Of a stretch of DNA of 64,000 nucleotides, positions 17,685 through 26,156 are shown piece by piece. Position numbers and translations under genes: made by a program. The stretch lies in contig JAJYXR010000024.1 in the NCBI GenBank assembly GCA_021801795.1, positions 1-64,000 on the forward strand. Direction: 5' to 3'. Every line of letters starts with the position of its first letter. The first letter of the stretch is position 1. The notes below the pieces were generated by a model, which saw only the letters and a program-made list of their open reading frames with translations, was not told where the DNA came from and made no database searches. The stretch comes from Actinomycetes bacterium. Its GTDB lineage: Bacteria; Actinomycetota; Acidimicrobiia; Acidimicrobiales; JAJYXR01.

Positions 17685-18616
17685 GACTCCCTCCCGTGAT
17701 GATCCACCGCCACGTCCCGGCCGGAATCCACCGCCACGTCCCGGCCGGAATCCACCGCCACGTCCCGGCCGAGGCGCCCACGAAACCTCCTGAGGCTGGT
17801 TACTCCTACGTCCGCGAGGATGTCCCTCAGGTCCGCGGACCTCTGCGCCACGTCGCCGAGGCTGTGGGCATCCGAGGCAGTGGTGAAGGGAACTCCCCGT
17901 TCCACCAGCCGATCGATGAGGCCGCGTGCCGGGTAGGGCTCGCCGGCAGGCTTTCGCCAGCCGGCAGAGGACAGCTCGGCTGCCTTTCTCGAAGCAGCAG
18001 CCGCATCGGCTATCCGGTCCCAACATTCGGCTGGAACGCTCGATTCATACCCGGCCACCTTCACCAGGTCCGGGTGCGCCAGGACGTCGCAGGCGTCACT
18101 GGCAGCCACCTCCTCGATGGCTTCTGCGTATCGATCCCATACCTGGTCCACGTCGCGAGCCTTCCATTCCGCCATGGACACCGGGTCATCCAGATCGTCG
18201 AAACGCCAGGTGCCCAGCCAGTGGACGGATCCGAGCAGGACGTCGAAGGGGTAGCCGCGTAGCAACGCGGCCACCTCGTCCATCCGACCTGGATACAGAT
18301 CCACTTCCAGGCCCAGCACCACCGGCAGCCCGGCTGCCTTGGCCTCCAGCACGCACTCTACGTAGGCGTCCATGTCGGCATGGGCATGGTGATCCCAGTA
18401 GCGCGCCATGGACTGGCGGAGCGCCCCGTCGGGCTCGGAGTCCCAGAATCCTCCCAGAAGGCGGTCGGCCTGCTCGAAGCGGAAGAGGTGCTCCGTGATG
18501 GCCACCTCGCTCACGCCCAGGGATGCAGCGCGGTCACAGTAGGACGCCACCTGCTCCAGCGAGGGGGGACGGTCGCGCTCTTTGTGGGGCCAGAGGTGGA
18601 GGTGGTAGTCGATCAC
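17681..18616 (-). CDS. PHP-domain phosphoesterase (histidinol-phosphatase-like)
   Basis: A 311-residue PHP protein with all metal-binding motifs: DYHLHLWPH near the N-terminus, AITEH, GLEVDLYPG, GSVHWLG, LAHPDLVK and SDAHSLGD. This set matches the HisJ/HisK histidinol-phosphatases, but no other his gene is nearby, so another phosphoester substrate is possible. The last ~30 residues consist of repeats of SGRDVAVD from a 24-bp tandem duplication and are unlikely to belong to the catalytic fold. The stop overlaps the PdtaS start (GTGA). Confidence 0.88.
   Translation of the reverse strand: MIDYHLHLWPHKERDRPPSLEQVASYCDRAASLGVSEVAITEHLFRFEQADRLLGGFWDSEPDGALRQSMARYWDHHAHADMDAYVECVLEAKAAGLPVVLGLEVDLYPGRMDEVAALLRGYPFDVLLGSVHWLGTWRFDDLDDPVSMAEWKARDVDQVWDRYAEAIEEVAASDACDVLAHPDLVKVAGYESSVPAECWDRIADAAAASRKAAELSSAGWRKPAGEPYPARGLIDRLVERGVPFTTASDAHSLGDVAQRSADLRDILADVGVTSLRRFRGRLGRDVAVDSGRDVAVDSGRDVAVDHHGRES
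17703..17770. repeat. 24-bp tandem repeat, 2.8 copies
   Basis: Copies start at 17703, 17727 and 17751 and are identical. They encode SGRDVAVD at the C-terminus of the PHP protein, a few codons before its stop and the PdtaS start. Confidence 0.9.
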
Positions 18617-18678
18617 CTCCCACAGTCTCGCAGAGGTCTGCTCGGCCAGCTAGAAACTGACCGCCTGCCAGCGTGGGA

Positions 18679-20112
18679 TCAGTAGTTATCCCAGAGGGCT
18701 GCGCCCAGGTGCAGCAGGCCCGCCAGGTCGACGATGTCCTGGTCGAAGTAGGGAACACTGATAAGCGCGTCCGGCACGCTGGCCAGCTCCGCGCGCTGCT
18801 CGGCCTCGCGCTGGGCCACCACGCGGAAGTTCAGGAAGCTCCCGGCCACCTCGGCGAGCACCCTGGTGACCTGGTCCGGATCCACGCCGGGCAGCTCGGC
18901 CGCGAGCTCGGTTCCCATGGAGGAAGCGTCGTCGCGCATCCGCTCGGCCACAGCGACCCCGGCAGGGTCGCGTAGGTAGGCAGGAAGGACCTTGTTCAGC
19001 ACTATGGCACCCAGATGGAGGTCACGGCCCTTCAGCGCCTGAGCGAAGAACTCGGCCTCTCTGAGGGGGACTGCCTCGAGTGTCGATACCACGACGAACG
19101 ATGTCCGCCTGTCGCCGAGCAGGCGCTCGACCGCCCTCGCACGCTCTACGAAGCCGTCGTACATGGACTGGAAGAGGACGAAGAACTCGGCTATGTCGGT
19201 CAAGAACTGCGAGCCGAGTATCCGGTCTGCCACCTGGTAGAACGGACGGGATGCCAGGTTCACCAGCTTCGAGCGATAGGGAACGATGAGCCATCTGAGC
19301 AGCCTGGAGGAGAAGAAGTCCGCCATGCGATCCGGAGCATCCAGGAAGTCCAGCGCGTTCCGGGTAGGCGGGGTGTCCACCACGATGAGGTCGTACAGGC
19401 CCTCCGAGTGGATCTCGAAGAGGCGCTCCATCGCTATGTAGTCGTGGCTCTGGACGAACCGACCGGAGATGTTCTTATAGAGCGGGTTTGCCAGTATCTG
19501 GTCCCGGGTCTTCGCGTCCGGGGCATGACGTCTCACCAGGGCGTCCCAGGACTCCTTCGTGTCCAGCATCGCGGCCCACAGCTCTCCCATGGGCTTCACC
19601 CCAGCCTCCGAAAAGGCCTCTGCGGGCACCTGCCGCTCGGTGTTCCCGATGCCCTTAAGACCCAGCGCGTTAGCCAGTCGCCTGGCTGGGTCCACCGTGA
19701 GTACCAGCACCTTCCCCCCCAGATGGGCTGCCGCGCTGGCTGCTGCTGCGGCAGCCGTAGTGGTCTTTCCCACCCCGCCAGGTCCGCAGGCGACGACGAT
19801 CTCGCGTGAGGCCAGCAGGCCGCTCAGGGACCCTGACCTCTCCGACGAGGTCTTTGCCCCAGATCGGCTAGTGGAGGCGCCCTTGTCCTGTGCCTTTTCG
19901 GCCGTCTTTCCCGGTGCCCTTTCGGGCGTCTTGGCGGGCGCGGCACGCCCTCTGGAAGCGGCCTTCGCAGGAGCTGGCCTCGTGCCGGCCGGGTCGCCAG
20001 AGGCGCTCTTCGCAGGAGCACCCTTCACGGAAGCCCTTCTCGCGGCGGCTCGGTTGGTCGGGGCGCCCTTCAAGTCGGCAGCTCCAGGGTCTCGGGAGTC
20101 CGGAGCCGCCAT
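18679..20112 (-). CDS. ArsA-family ATPase, second paralogue
   Basis: A 477-residue P-loop ATPase of the ArsA/Get3 family. A ~100-residue Ala/Lys/Pro-rich disordered extension precedes the domain. GPGGVGKTT (110-118) is the deviant Walker A, VLTVDPARRLANALG is the switch region, and VDTPPTRNALDFLDAP the Walker B region. In actinobacteria two such ATPases occur in tandem; no arsenical pump gene is nearby and arsenite transport is not implied. ATG 20112 overlaps the stop of the first paralogue (TGATG). Confidence 0.88.
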   Translation of the reverse strand: MAAPDSRDPGAADLKGAPTNRAAARRASVKGAPAKSASGDPAGTRPAPAKAASRGRAAPAKTPERAPGKTAEKAQDKGASTSRSGAKTSSERSGSLSGLLASREIVVACGPGGVGKTTTAAAAAASAAAHLGGKVLVLTVDPARRLANALGLKGIGNTERQVPAEAFSEAGVKPMGELWAAMLDTKESWDALVRRHAPDAKTRDQILANPLYKNISGRFVQSHDYIAMERLFEIHSEGLYDLIVVDTPPTRNALDFLDAPDRMADFFSSRLLRWLIVPYRSKLVNLASRPFYQVADRILGSQFLTDIAEFFVLFQSMYDGFVERARAVERLLGDRRTSFVVVSTLEAVPLREAEFFAQALKGRDLHLGAIVLNKVLPAYLRDPAGVAVAERMRDDASSMGTELAAELPGVDPDQVTRVLAEVAGSFLNFRVVAQREAEQRAELASVPDALISVPYFDQDIVDLAGLLHLGAALWDNY

Positions 20113-21134
20113 CAGAGCGCTAGCTCCTCTCCGAGGTGGCGCGCCACCTGCCGGGTGGTACGCAGTCCATGGGTGCGGGTGAAGAGCTCGGGCAGGAACA
20201 TCACCGGCACCGCCGGATCGAGCTCCGCCCGCAGCCGGTCGAGGTGCGCTGCCCGGTTCCGCCTCAGGGTGACCGCGAGCCTGGCAGCCTCCATCACCGG
20301 CGTCGGGTCGCCCCCCGCTATGCGCTCCAGGTGCCCGAGGGCTCCCGGGACACAGATCCGGTCGAACACCGCTTCCTCGGACCTGCCGAAGAGCTCCGGA
20401 AGGACCCTGTTCACCACCACCGCAGCCAGCTCCACGGTGGTCTCCTTGGCCACCCGGACGGCGAGCTCGAGGGTCTCGTTCACGGGCATCTCCTCCGGGG
20501 TCGCGACGATAGCGAGCCCGGTAAGGGCGGGGTCCGAGAGGATGTCGAGCATCCATCCTGTCTGGGAACGGACGAGACCGACGCGTACCAGCTCGTTTAT
20601 GGCCTGTGGAGCCGCCAGCTGGCCGATGATGTGGCCCGTGGCTGCGGCATCGACCACCACCAGGTCGTAATGCCCCTCGCGGACCTCGTAGCAGAACTTC
20701 CCTATCGTCAGTATCTCCCGTACCCCTGGGGCTGCAGTCGCCACGAAGTCGAAGGCCTTCGCGAGCGGACCTATGCGACCCGCCACCGGGATCCGGAGGT
20801 TCAGCTTCAGGTACTCCCTCAGGGATGCCTCTGTGTCCATGGACATGGCCCAAAGCCCCGGGAGGACCTCGCGCTCGGCGAACCTGGTCTGCCCTGTCTC
20901 CAGGTAGGAAGCTACGTCTCCCTTCGCGTCGACCTCGCACAGGAGAGTCCTGCGTCCCTGCTCGGCTGCCAGCAGGGCCAACGCGGTAGCCACCGAGGTC
21001 TTCCCGACCCCGCCCTTGCCCGTGACGAACACCAGCCGGCGGTCGAGCAGGCTCAGCCTGCCGGGTCCGGCATCCTCCTCATGGCTATCCTCCCCATGAC
21101 CAGAGCCAGGGGACTGCGGGGCTCGTCGTGTCAA
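20112..21134 (-). CDS. ArsA-family ATPase, first paralogue
   Basis: About 340 residues: FVTGKGGVGKTSVATALALLAA (Walker A 39-46), LLCEVDAKGDVASYL and VVDAAATGHIIGQL. The two paralogues probably form a heterodimer, which is inference from their overlap. The likely start is TTG 21134, which overlaps the DUF3107 stop (TTGA); the only in-frame GTG (in LVFVTGK) would remove the beta strand before the P-loop. An open frame further upstream shadows DUF3107. Confidence 0.85.
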   Translation of the reverse strand: MTRRAPQSPGSGHGEDSHEEDAGPGRLSLLDRRLVFVTGKGGVGKTSVATALALLAAEQGRRTLLCEVDAKGDVASYLETGQTRFAEREVLPGLWAMSMDTEASLREYLKLNLRIPVAGRIGPLAKAFDFVATAAPGVREILTIGKFCYEVREGHYDLVVVDAAATGHIIGQLAAPQAINELVRVGLVRSQTGWMLDILSDPALTGLAIVATPEEMPVNETLELAVRVAKETTVELAAVVVNRVLPELFGRSEEAVFDRICVPGALGHLERIAGGDPTPVMEAARLAVTLRRNRAAHLDRLRAELDPAVPVMFLPELFTRTHGLRTTRQVARHLGEELAL

Positions 21135-21376
21135 GGAGCGCCGAAGCCGACCCGCCGCTCTGCAGACGGAGCGCCCACCTCCACATAGGCGACCCGGGAA
21201 CCCGGAACGCCCACCTTCCTGCCCTTGCGATCGGTCAGCCACAGAACCCCTCCGGCATCGGAGGGCTCGGCGAGAACCGACTCGATCTCGGATACGAGCT
21301 TGTCGCGGTCCGTGTCCTCGGGAAGCTCCACTTCGAGCTCCTTCATGCTCTGGACGATCCCTATGCGCACGTCCAC
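21131..21376 (-). CDS. DUF3107 family protein
   Basis: An 81-residue protein of DUF3107, a small actinobacterial family of unknown function, recognised by MDVRIGIVQSMKELEVELPED and LWLTDRKGRKVGVPGSRVAYVEVG. GTG 21376 has AAGGAG 9 nt upstream. It leads the operon DUF3107-ArsA-ArsA; the next gene (PHP) is 62 bp further down on the same strand. Confidence 0.88.
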   Translation of the reverse strand: MDVRIGIVQSMKELEVELPEDTDRDKLVSEIESVLAEPSDAGGVLWLTDRKGRKVGVPGSRVAYVEVGAPSAERRVGFGAP

Positions 21377-21460
21377 TTCGCTGGCTCCTTCAGGCTCGCT
21401 TGGCCGATTTCGTACGGCACCTCACACACGACGTTACAGCCTTCGGGCACACTGGATGTC

Positions 21461-22618
21461 ATGGGAGACTTCCAGGAGCGATCTGGCGTATGGGCGGCGA
21501 CGATGGCCGGGGTCGACGGTGGCAACGGCCTGGTGCTGGCACATCGTGGCCCGCCCCCGCCATCCACCCGGGCACGACCCGTCACGAGGCGCGCCCGCGA
21601 GGAGGCCGAGGAAGCCACTTTGGCAGGCGGCGCCACCCTCGCCCGGGGCGCGGGGAACCGCCTCAGGCCGGAGGAACCCGATCCGGATAGGACCTGCTTC
21701 GAACGTGACAGGGATCGGATCCTCCACTCGAGCGCCTTCAGACGCCTTGCCGGTAAGACCCAGGTGTTCGTCTTCCCGGCCGACCACCAGCGCACCCGGC
21801 TCACCCATGCCCTCGAGGTAGCCCAGGTAGCCACCGCGGTCGCCCGTGCAGTCGGGCTGAACGTCGCCCTCGTGGAGGCCATCGCCCTTGGCCATGACTG
21901 CGGGCATGGACCTGGCGGCCATGCCTGTGAGGACGCGTTCTCCCCCCTCCTGCCGGAGGGTTTCGATCATGCTCCCTTCGGCTCAGACGTGATACTCGCG
22001 CCGCTGAACCTCTGCTCGGAGACGCTCGACGGCATCCGGAACCACTCATGGTCCCGTCCGACACCCTCCACTCCCGAGGGGGCGGTGGTGGCCTGGGCAG
22101 ACCGGTGCGCATACAGCGCGCACGATCTCGAGGACGCACAGCGAGCGGGTATCGTGCATACCGAGGAGCTGCCCCCGGTGGTGAAGGAAGTGGCAGGTAC
22201 CAGCCGCAGCGCACAGCTGAGAACCTTCATCACCGCTCTCGTCACCACCATCCGCGAGACGGGAACCGTGGGCATGGACTCCGAGACCGCCAGCGCGCTC
22301 GGCGCGTTGCGCTCATTCAACTACGAGAGGATCTACACCCGGCCCGAATCCATAGCGCAGGGCGACGCTGTGATCTCGGTCCTGCGTTCGCTCGTCTGCT
22401 GGCTGTCAGAGCACCCGGAGCACCTGCCGGAGCCCGCCGACGCCGAGGAACTCGCCCGCCGCTACGAAGACGGTGAGGTGGGTCTCCGAAGGGCGGCTGT
22501 GGCATGGGTGGCTGGCATGACCGACCGCTACGCGTTCCGCACGGCAGTGGACCTGCTCGGGTGGGAGCCGGGTCGCCTGCCCGCCGGGATCGACCTCGCG
22601 CGCGCCCAGGGGGCCTGA
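21461..22618 (+). CDS. dGTPase-like deoxynucleoside triphosphate triphosphohydrolase
   Basis: A 385-residue HD-domain enzyme that removes triphosphate from dNTPs. The signature is FERDRDRILHSSAFRRLAGKTQVF, then RLTHALEV (H116) and HDCGHGPGGHACED (H145, D146), then NHSWSRP and WADRCAYSAHDLEDA. The N-terminal ~60 residues are low-complexity and variable. ATG 21461 is taken; ATG 21503 is an alternative. The gene stands alone, convergent with mrp across 72 bp. Confidence 0.9.
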   Translation: MGDFQERSGVWAATMAGVDGGNGLVLAHRGPPPPSTRARPVTRRAREEAEEATLAGGATLARGAGNRLRPEEPDPDRTCFERDRDRILHSSAFRRLAGKTQVFVFPADHQRTRLTHALEVAQVATAVARAVGLNVALVEAIALGHDCGHGPGGHACEDAFSPLLPEGFDHAPFGSDVILAPLNLCSETLDGIRNHSWSRPTPSTPEGAVVAWADRCAYSAHDLEDAQRAGIVHTEELPPVVKEVAGTSRSAQLRTFITALVTTIRETGTVGMDSETASALGALRSFNYERIYTRPESIAQGDAVISVLRSLVCWLSEHPEHLPEPADAEELARRYEDGEVGLRRAAVAWVAGMTDRYAFRTAVDLLGWEPGRLPAGIDLARAQGA

Positions 22619-22690
22619 AGTCGGCTCAGCCAGACCACGCCGCTCTGCGGGACGCGGCTGGCGGTTCCATCCCGGCGCGGCGGCATCCGG

Positions 22691-23842
22691 TCAGCGTATC
22701 TTCAGCTCGTTCCTGTAGACGCGGGCCGGTCCCAGTGAAACAATCCTGCCGGCCAGATCAGCGTACGCGGCTGCTGCCTCGGAACCGGGATCCGAGATCG
22801 CTGCTGGAATGCCCATGTCCCCACCTTCGCGCACCGCTGGCACGAGGGGAAGCTGAGCGAGGAGCGGCACCTCGAGCTCCGCGGCCAGCTGCGCTCCACC
22901 CCCGGAGCCGAAGAGCTCGTATCGCCTGGAGTCGTCTCCGGTGAACCAGGACAGGTTCTCCACCACTCCCCTCACCGGAAGCTTGAGCCGTCTGGCCGCG
23001 TACGCGGATCGCTGCGCGACCCGCTGGGCCGCTGGCTGGGGGGTGGTCACCACCAGGATCTCGCTCCGGGGAAGGTACTGGCTGAGCGACAGGGCTACGT
23101 CGCCGGTTCCCGGGGGCATGTCCACGAGGAGGAAGTCCAGCTCCCCCCAGTAGGCGTCCACCACGAACTGCTCCAGGGCCTTGTGGAGCATCGGTCCGCG
23201 CCAGATCACGGGCTGGTCATCGGGGACGAAGAAACCCATCGACACGCAGCGCACCCCATGTACGACCGGTGGAACGAGGACGTTCTCGATCGCCACCGGG
23301 ATGCGGTCGATGCCCATCATCTTCGGCACCGAGAAGCCGTAGACATCGGCGTCCAGCAGACCCACCAGGTGCCCCCTGGCCGCCAGGGCCACCGCGAGGT
23401 TCACCGTCACCGTTGACTTGCCGACCCCTCCCTTGCCAGAGGAGATGCCGATGACCCTGGTGCGCAGGGAGCCCGAAGCGAAGGGGTTAGTCCTCGCTGG
23501 GCTGCCAGGCCCCGCTCGGTCTGCTGCTTGCACCCCGCCGCTGGCGGGTGCCGGTGGGCGGCCAAGTCGCCCGAGAAGGGCCGCCCGCTCGGAGTCGGTC
23601 ATCTCCGCCACCTCTACCCGCACATCCCTTCCGAAGCCGGCCTCTCGTAGAACTACCGGTATCGCCGAGGAGATCTGCTCCGTGCCAGGCCATCCCTCGA
23701 CCGGAACCGCCAGGGTCACCACTATGCGCTTGGAGCGCACCGAGACGCTCCGCAGCATACCGAGGCTCTCGAGCCCGCCGAGCAGGTCGGGGTCTACGAC
23801 CCTGTCGAGGGCCTCGCGAACCTGCGCTTCGCTATCGGGCAT
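22691..23842 (-). CDS. Mrp/NBP35-type Fe-S carrier ATPase
   Basis: A 383-residue ApbC/Mrp protein. An N-terminal MIP18-like domain (VREALDRVVDPDLLGGLESLGML) is joined by a Pro/Ala linker to a P-loop NTPase with GISSGKGGVGKST (136-144), LLDADVYGFSVPKMMGI and LLVDMPPGTGDVAL. The C-terminal CxxC of proteobacterial Mrp is replaced (SWFTGDDSRRYELFGSGGG), as in other actinobacterial Mrp proteins. ATG 23842 is chosen for GAGGTGG just upstream. It is divergent from the SufR-like gene and shares its promoter. Confidence 0.9.
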   Translation of the reverse strand: MPDSEAQVREALDRVVDPDLLGGLESLGMLRSVSVRSKRIVVTLAVPVEGWPGTEQISSAIPVVLREAGFGRDVRVEVAEMTDSERAALLGRLGRPPAPASGGVQAADRAGPGSPARTNPFASGSLRTRVIGISSGKGGVGKSTVTVNLAVALAARGHLVGLLDADVYGFSVPKMMGIDRIPVAIENVLVPPVVHGVRCVSMGFFVPDDQPVIWRGPMLHKALEQFVVDAYWGELDFLLVDMPPGTGDVALSLSQYLPRSEILVVTTPQPAAQRVAQRSAYAARRLKLPVRGVVENLSWFTGDDSRRYELFGSGGGAQLAAELEVPLLAQLPLVPAVREGGDMGIPAAISDPGSEAAAAYADLAGRIVSLGPARVYRNELKIR

Positions 23843-23860
23843 CCGTTCCACCTCGCCAGG

Positions 23861-23870
23861 TACACTAGTG
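23861..23870. promoter_or_regulatory. Overlapping divergent promoters of mrp and sufR-like gene
   Basis: TACACT (23861-23866, +) lies 6 nt before the GTG at 23873, giving a leaderless transcript. TAGTGT on the minus strand (23862-23867) lies 19 nt before the mrp ATG. The two boxes share five bases, and CACTAGTG (23863-23870) is a perfect palindrome over them. A regulator binding here would control both genes. Confidence 0.5.
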
Positions 23871-23872
23871 GC

Positions 23873-24622
23873 GTGGCGCTCAGTGCAGATCAAGAGCCTG
23901 CGGAGGTCGCCGACGAGCAGTTCTCCGCCGCCATCTCCGCTCTCACCTCAGCCTTCGGTGATCCAACCCGCCGCGAGATATACCTGCACGTGCGCGCGTC
24001 GCCAGGAGCGACCGCGTCCGAAGTGGCGCTGGCCTTCGGACTGCACCCGAACGTGGCTCGCCATCACCTGGACCGCCTCGCTGCTGCCGGATACCTGAGC
24101 GTGAGCCTTCAGAGACCTCCTGCAGGGGCAGGAAGGCCGTCCAAGCACTACCGGGCCCTCCTATCGCCGGGCAGCTACGGTGCTCTGGACCTGCTGGCGC
24201 GCCGCGACGAGCTGGTCGTCTCCCTCCTCGTGGCGGCCCTGGACCATCTCGGCCCCTCGGAGGCCGAAGCCCTGGCCGAGCAGGTGGGCGTTTCCTATGG
24301 GCAGGCCCTGGCAGAGCGGATGTCACCAGGCGAGGGCCAGAGATCACTTCGTGCCGCCATGCATGTGGTGGCCGATGCGCTTACCGCGCATGGGTTCGCG
24401 GCCCGTGCCGAGCATCACGGAACGAGCACCGCGGTGGTGTCCGAGAACTGCCCCTTCGGTCCCCTAGCCGCAGAGCATCCCGTCATATGCGCCGTGGACA
24501 AGGGCATGGTACGCGGTCTGCTCTCGGTGCTCTGCACGGGCATCGACACCGGCGATGGAGGCGTACAGGTCCTGCTGAAGTCTCGTGCCAGGGGCGACGA
24601 CTCCTGTACTGCCACCGCCTGA
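23873..24622 (+). CDS. SufR-like Fe-S responsive HTH regulator
   Basis: A 249-residue regulator with an N-terminal winged helix (FGDPTRREIYLHV ... ASEVALAFGLHPNVARHHLDRLAAAGYL) and a C-terminal domain with C193-x12-C206 and C221, matching the cluster-binding region of SufR (ENCPFGPLAAEHPVICAVDKG). SufR represses Fe-S assembly genes when its cluster is intact. Context agrees: mrp is divergent and a cysteine desulfurase follows by 44 bp. GTG 23873 is the likely leaderless start. Confidence 0.85.
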   Translation: MALSADQEPAEVADEQFSAAISALTSAFGDPTRREIYLHVRASPGATASEVALAFGLHPNVARHHLDRLAAAGYLSVSLQRPPAGAGRPSKHYRALLSPGSYGALDLLARRDELVVSLLVAALDHLGPSEAEALAEQVGVSYGQALAERMSPGEGQRSLRAAMHVVADALTAHGFAARAEHHGTSTAVVSENCPFGPLAAEHPVICAVDKGMVRGLLSVLCTGIDTGDGGVQVLLKSRARGDDSCTATA

Positions 24623-24666
24623 ACGCATGACGCTGCGCCACCAGAGCATCTCCAGAGGCTGAACAC

Positions 24667-25920
24667 GTGGCACGCCACTACCTGGACCACGCGTCGACCT
24701 CCCCAGCGAGGCCAGAGGTTCTGCTCGGCATGCTGAGGGTGCTGGCCAGCGGGCTGGCACACGCCAACCAGCTCGTCGGCGCGCAGGAGCTCACCGTTCA
24801 CGAGGAGGCCAGCGGGCTCCTCGATTGCCTGCGCGGCCTCTTGGGCGACCCTGCGGTCATGGGGGACCCCGGACGGGTCCATAGCGAAGGCCGGCTGGCG
24901 AGGACCGTGGTAGAGCAGGCGCGCGAGCAGCTGGCCGCCATGTTCAAGGTCCCACCACGCTCGGTCGTCTTCACCTCTGGTGGCACCGAAGCCGTGAACG
25001 CAGCATGCTGGGGTGCCTTGGCATCCCGACCTGGACGACCTGTGCTCTGCTCAGCCCTGGAGCACTCCTCCGTAAGGGAAGCCTCGGCCCGCAGCGCCGA
25101 GGTGATCGAGATCGCCGCCGATGGCCAGGGACGGATAGACCTGTCACATCTCGACTCACTTCTGGATCGGCTCTCGCGAACCGGTCGCGTGCCGGCGCTC
25201 GTCCACTGCCAGCTCGCGAACCACGAGGTCGGCACCATCGAGCCTCTAGGCGCGGTCGCCGCCAGGTGCCACGAGGCAGGAGCCCTGCTTCACGTAGACC
25301 TCTGCGCGGCGGCAGGCCACATGCCCGTGGATGTCGGCGCGCTGGGCGCGGACCTGGCGTCGGTGTCAGCGCACAAGTTCGGCGGCCCCCAGGGTGCCGG
25401 TGCCCTGCTGGTGCGCAAGGGGTTACGCGTGGAGCCCTTCATCATAGGTGGAGCCCAGGAGCGATCCAGGCGGGCGGGCATAGAGAACCTCCCCGCCATC
25501 GCAGGATTCGGCGCCCTGGCAGCTCGGATGACATCTCCGGGAGTGATCGAAGCCGAGGACGCTGCCGCCCGCCGTCAGATAGCCACGATCCTCGACTGTG
25601 CCCTAGGCGTAGACGGCGTCAGCCTGGTCGGTGATCCAGACCCCTCGGGGCGCCTCGGCTATCTGGCCTGCCTCGTCATCGAGGGCGTCGAAGGTGAGCC
25701 ACTCCTGCTCGGCCTGGACCAAGCCGGCATAGCCGTCCACTCCGGCTCCGCGTGCTCCTCGGAGTCCTTCGAGCCGTCCCCGGTGCTGTCAGCCATCGGG
25801 GCCGAGCCCAGCAGATCGCTGCGAGTGTCAGTCGGCTGGTCCACCTCAGACGCCGACGTGGAGGCATTCTGCGAGGCGTTCCCCCGAGTTCTAGATGGTC
25901 TCCGGTCGCTCAGCGCATGA
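24667..25920 (+). CDS. Cysteine desulfurase (IscS/NifS-like)
   Basis: A 417-residue PLP enzyme that takes sulfur from cysteine for Fe-S and thio-cofactor synthesis. YLDHASTSPARPEV opens the fold; FTSGGTEAVN, H133 (ALEHSS), HVDLCAAAGH, K237 (SAHKFGGPQGAG, Schiff base) and C363 (SGSACSSES, persulfide loop) are all present. Compared with typical IscS there is extra sequence of about 35-40 residues before GDPGRVHSEGR. GTG 24667 begins five residues before the first conserved motif. It follows the SufR-like gene and may be controlled by it. Confidence 0.92.
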   Translation: MARHYLDHASTSPARPEVLLGMLRVLASGLAHANQLVGAQELTVHEEASGLLDCLRGLLGDPAVMGDPGRVHSEGRLARTVVEQAREQLAAMFKVPPRSVVFTSGGTEAVNAACWGALASRPGRPVLCSALEHSSVREASARSAEVIEIAADGQGRIDLSHLDSLLDRLSRTGRVPALVHCQLANHEVGTIEPLGAVAARCHEAGALLHVDLCAAAGHMPVDVGALGADLASVSAHKFGGPQGAGALLVRKGLRVEPFIIGGAQERSRRAGIENLPAIAGFGALAARMTSPGVIEAEDAAARRQIATILDCALGVDGVSLVGDPDPSGRLGYLACLVIEGVEGEPLLLGLDQAGIAVHSGSACSSESFEPSPVLSAIGAEPSRSLRVSVGWSTSDADVEAFCEAFPRVLDGLRSLSA

Positions 25921-25960
25921 CTGCGCTACAGGCCGATCCGGGCACCTGGAGCCACACCTC

Positions 25961-26156
25961 GCCAGAGCCGCAGGCATGAGCGCTGGAGGCGTAAGTTGGC
26001 CCGAGCCAGCGCAGGTTCTAGCCAGAGCCGAGAGAGGCAGGAACCGGCATGCGGGCCTCGTTCTAGCCAGAGCCGCAGGCATGAGCGCTGGAAACGTAAG
26101 TTGGCCCGAGCCAGCGCAGGTTCTAGCCAGAGCCGAGAGAGGCAGGAACCGGGATG
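25961..26156. repeat. Direct duplication of a 92-bp unit
   Basis: Units at 25961-26051 and 26066-26156 differ at about three positions and are offset by 105 bp. Each contains the short sequence GCCAGAGCCG twice. The second unit carries the last 12 codons and stop of the ccmI-like gene; the first is a copy lying beyond that stop. Confidence 0.9.

Noticed and set aside
17685..18026. Upstream extension of the PdtaS-like gene
   Set aside because: It overlaps the PHP gene and translates the 24-bp repeat as a Gly/Arg run; GTG 17684 has a good ribosome site.
20113..20940. Extension of the second ArsA gene to 753 residues
   Set aside because: It runs antisense-free but out of frame over the first ArsA gene, whose P-loop and conserved motifs are clear in the other frame.
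18679..21134. Arsenic resistance operon
   Set aside because: Two ArsA-type ATPases are present but no arsB, arsC, arsD or arsR; paired ArsA proteins in actinobacteria are not linked to arsenic.
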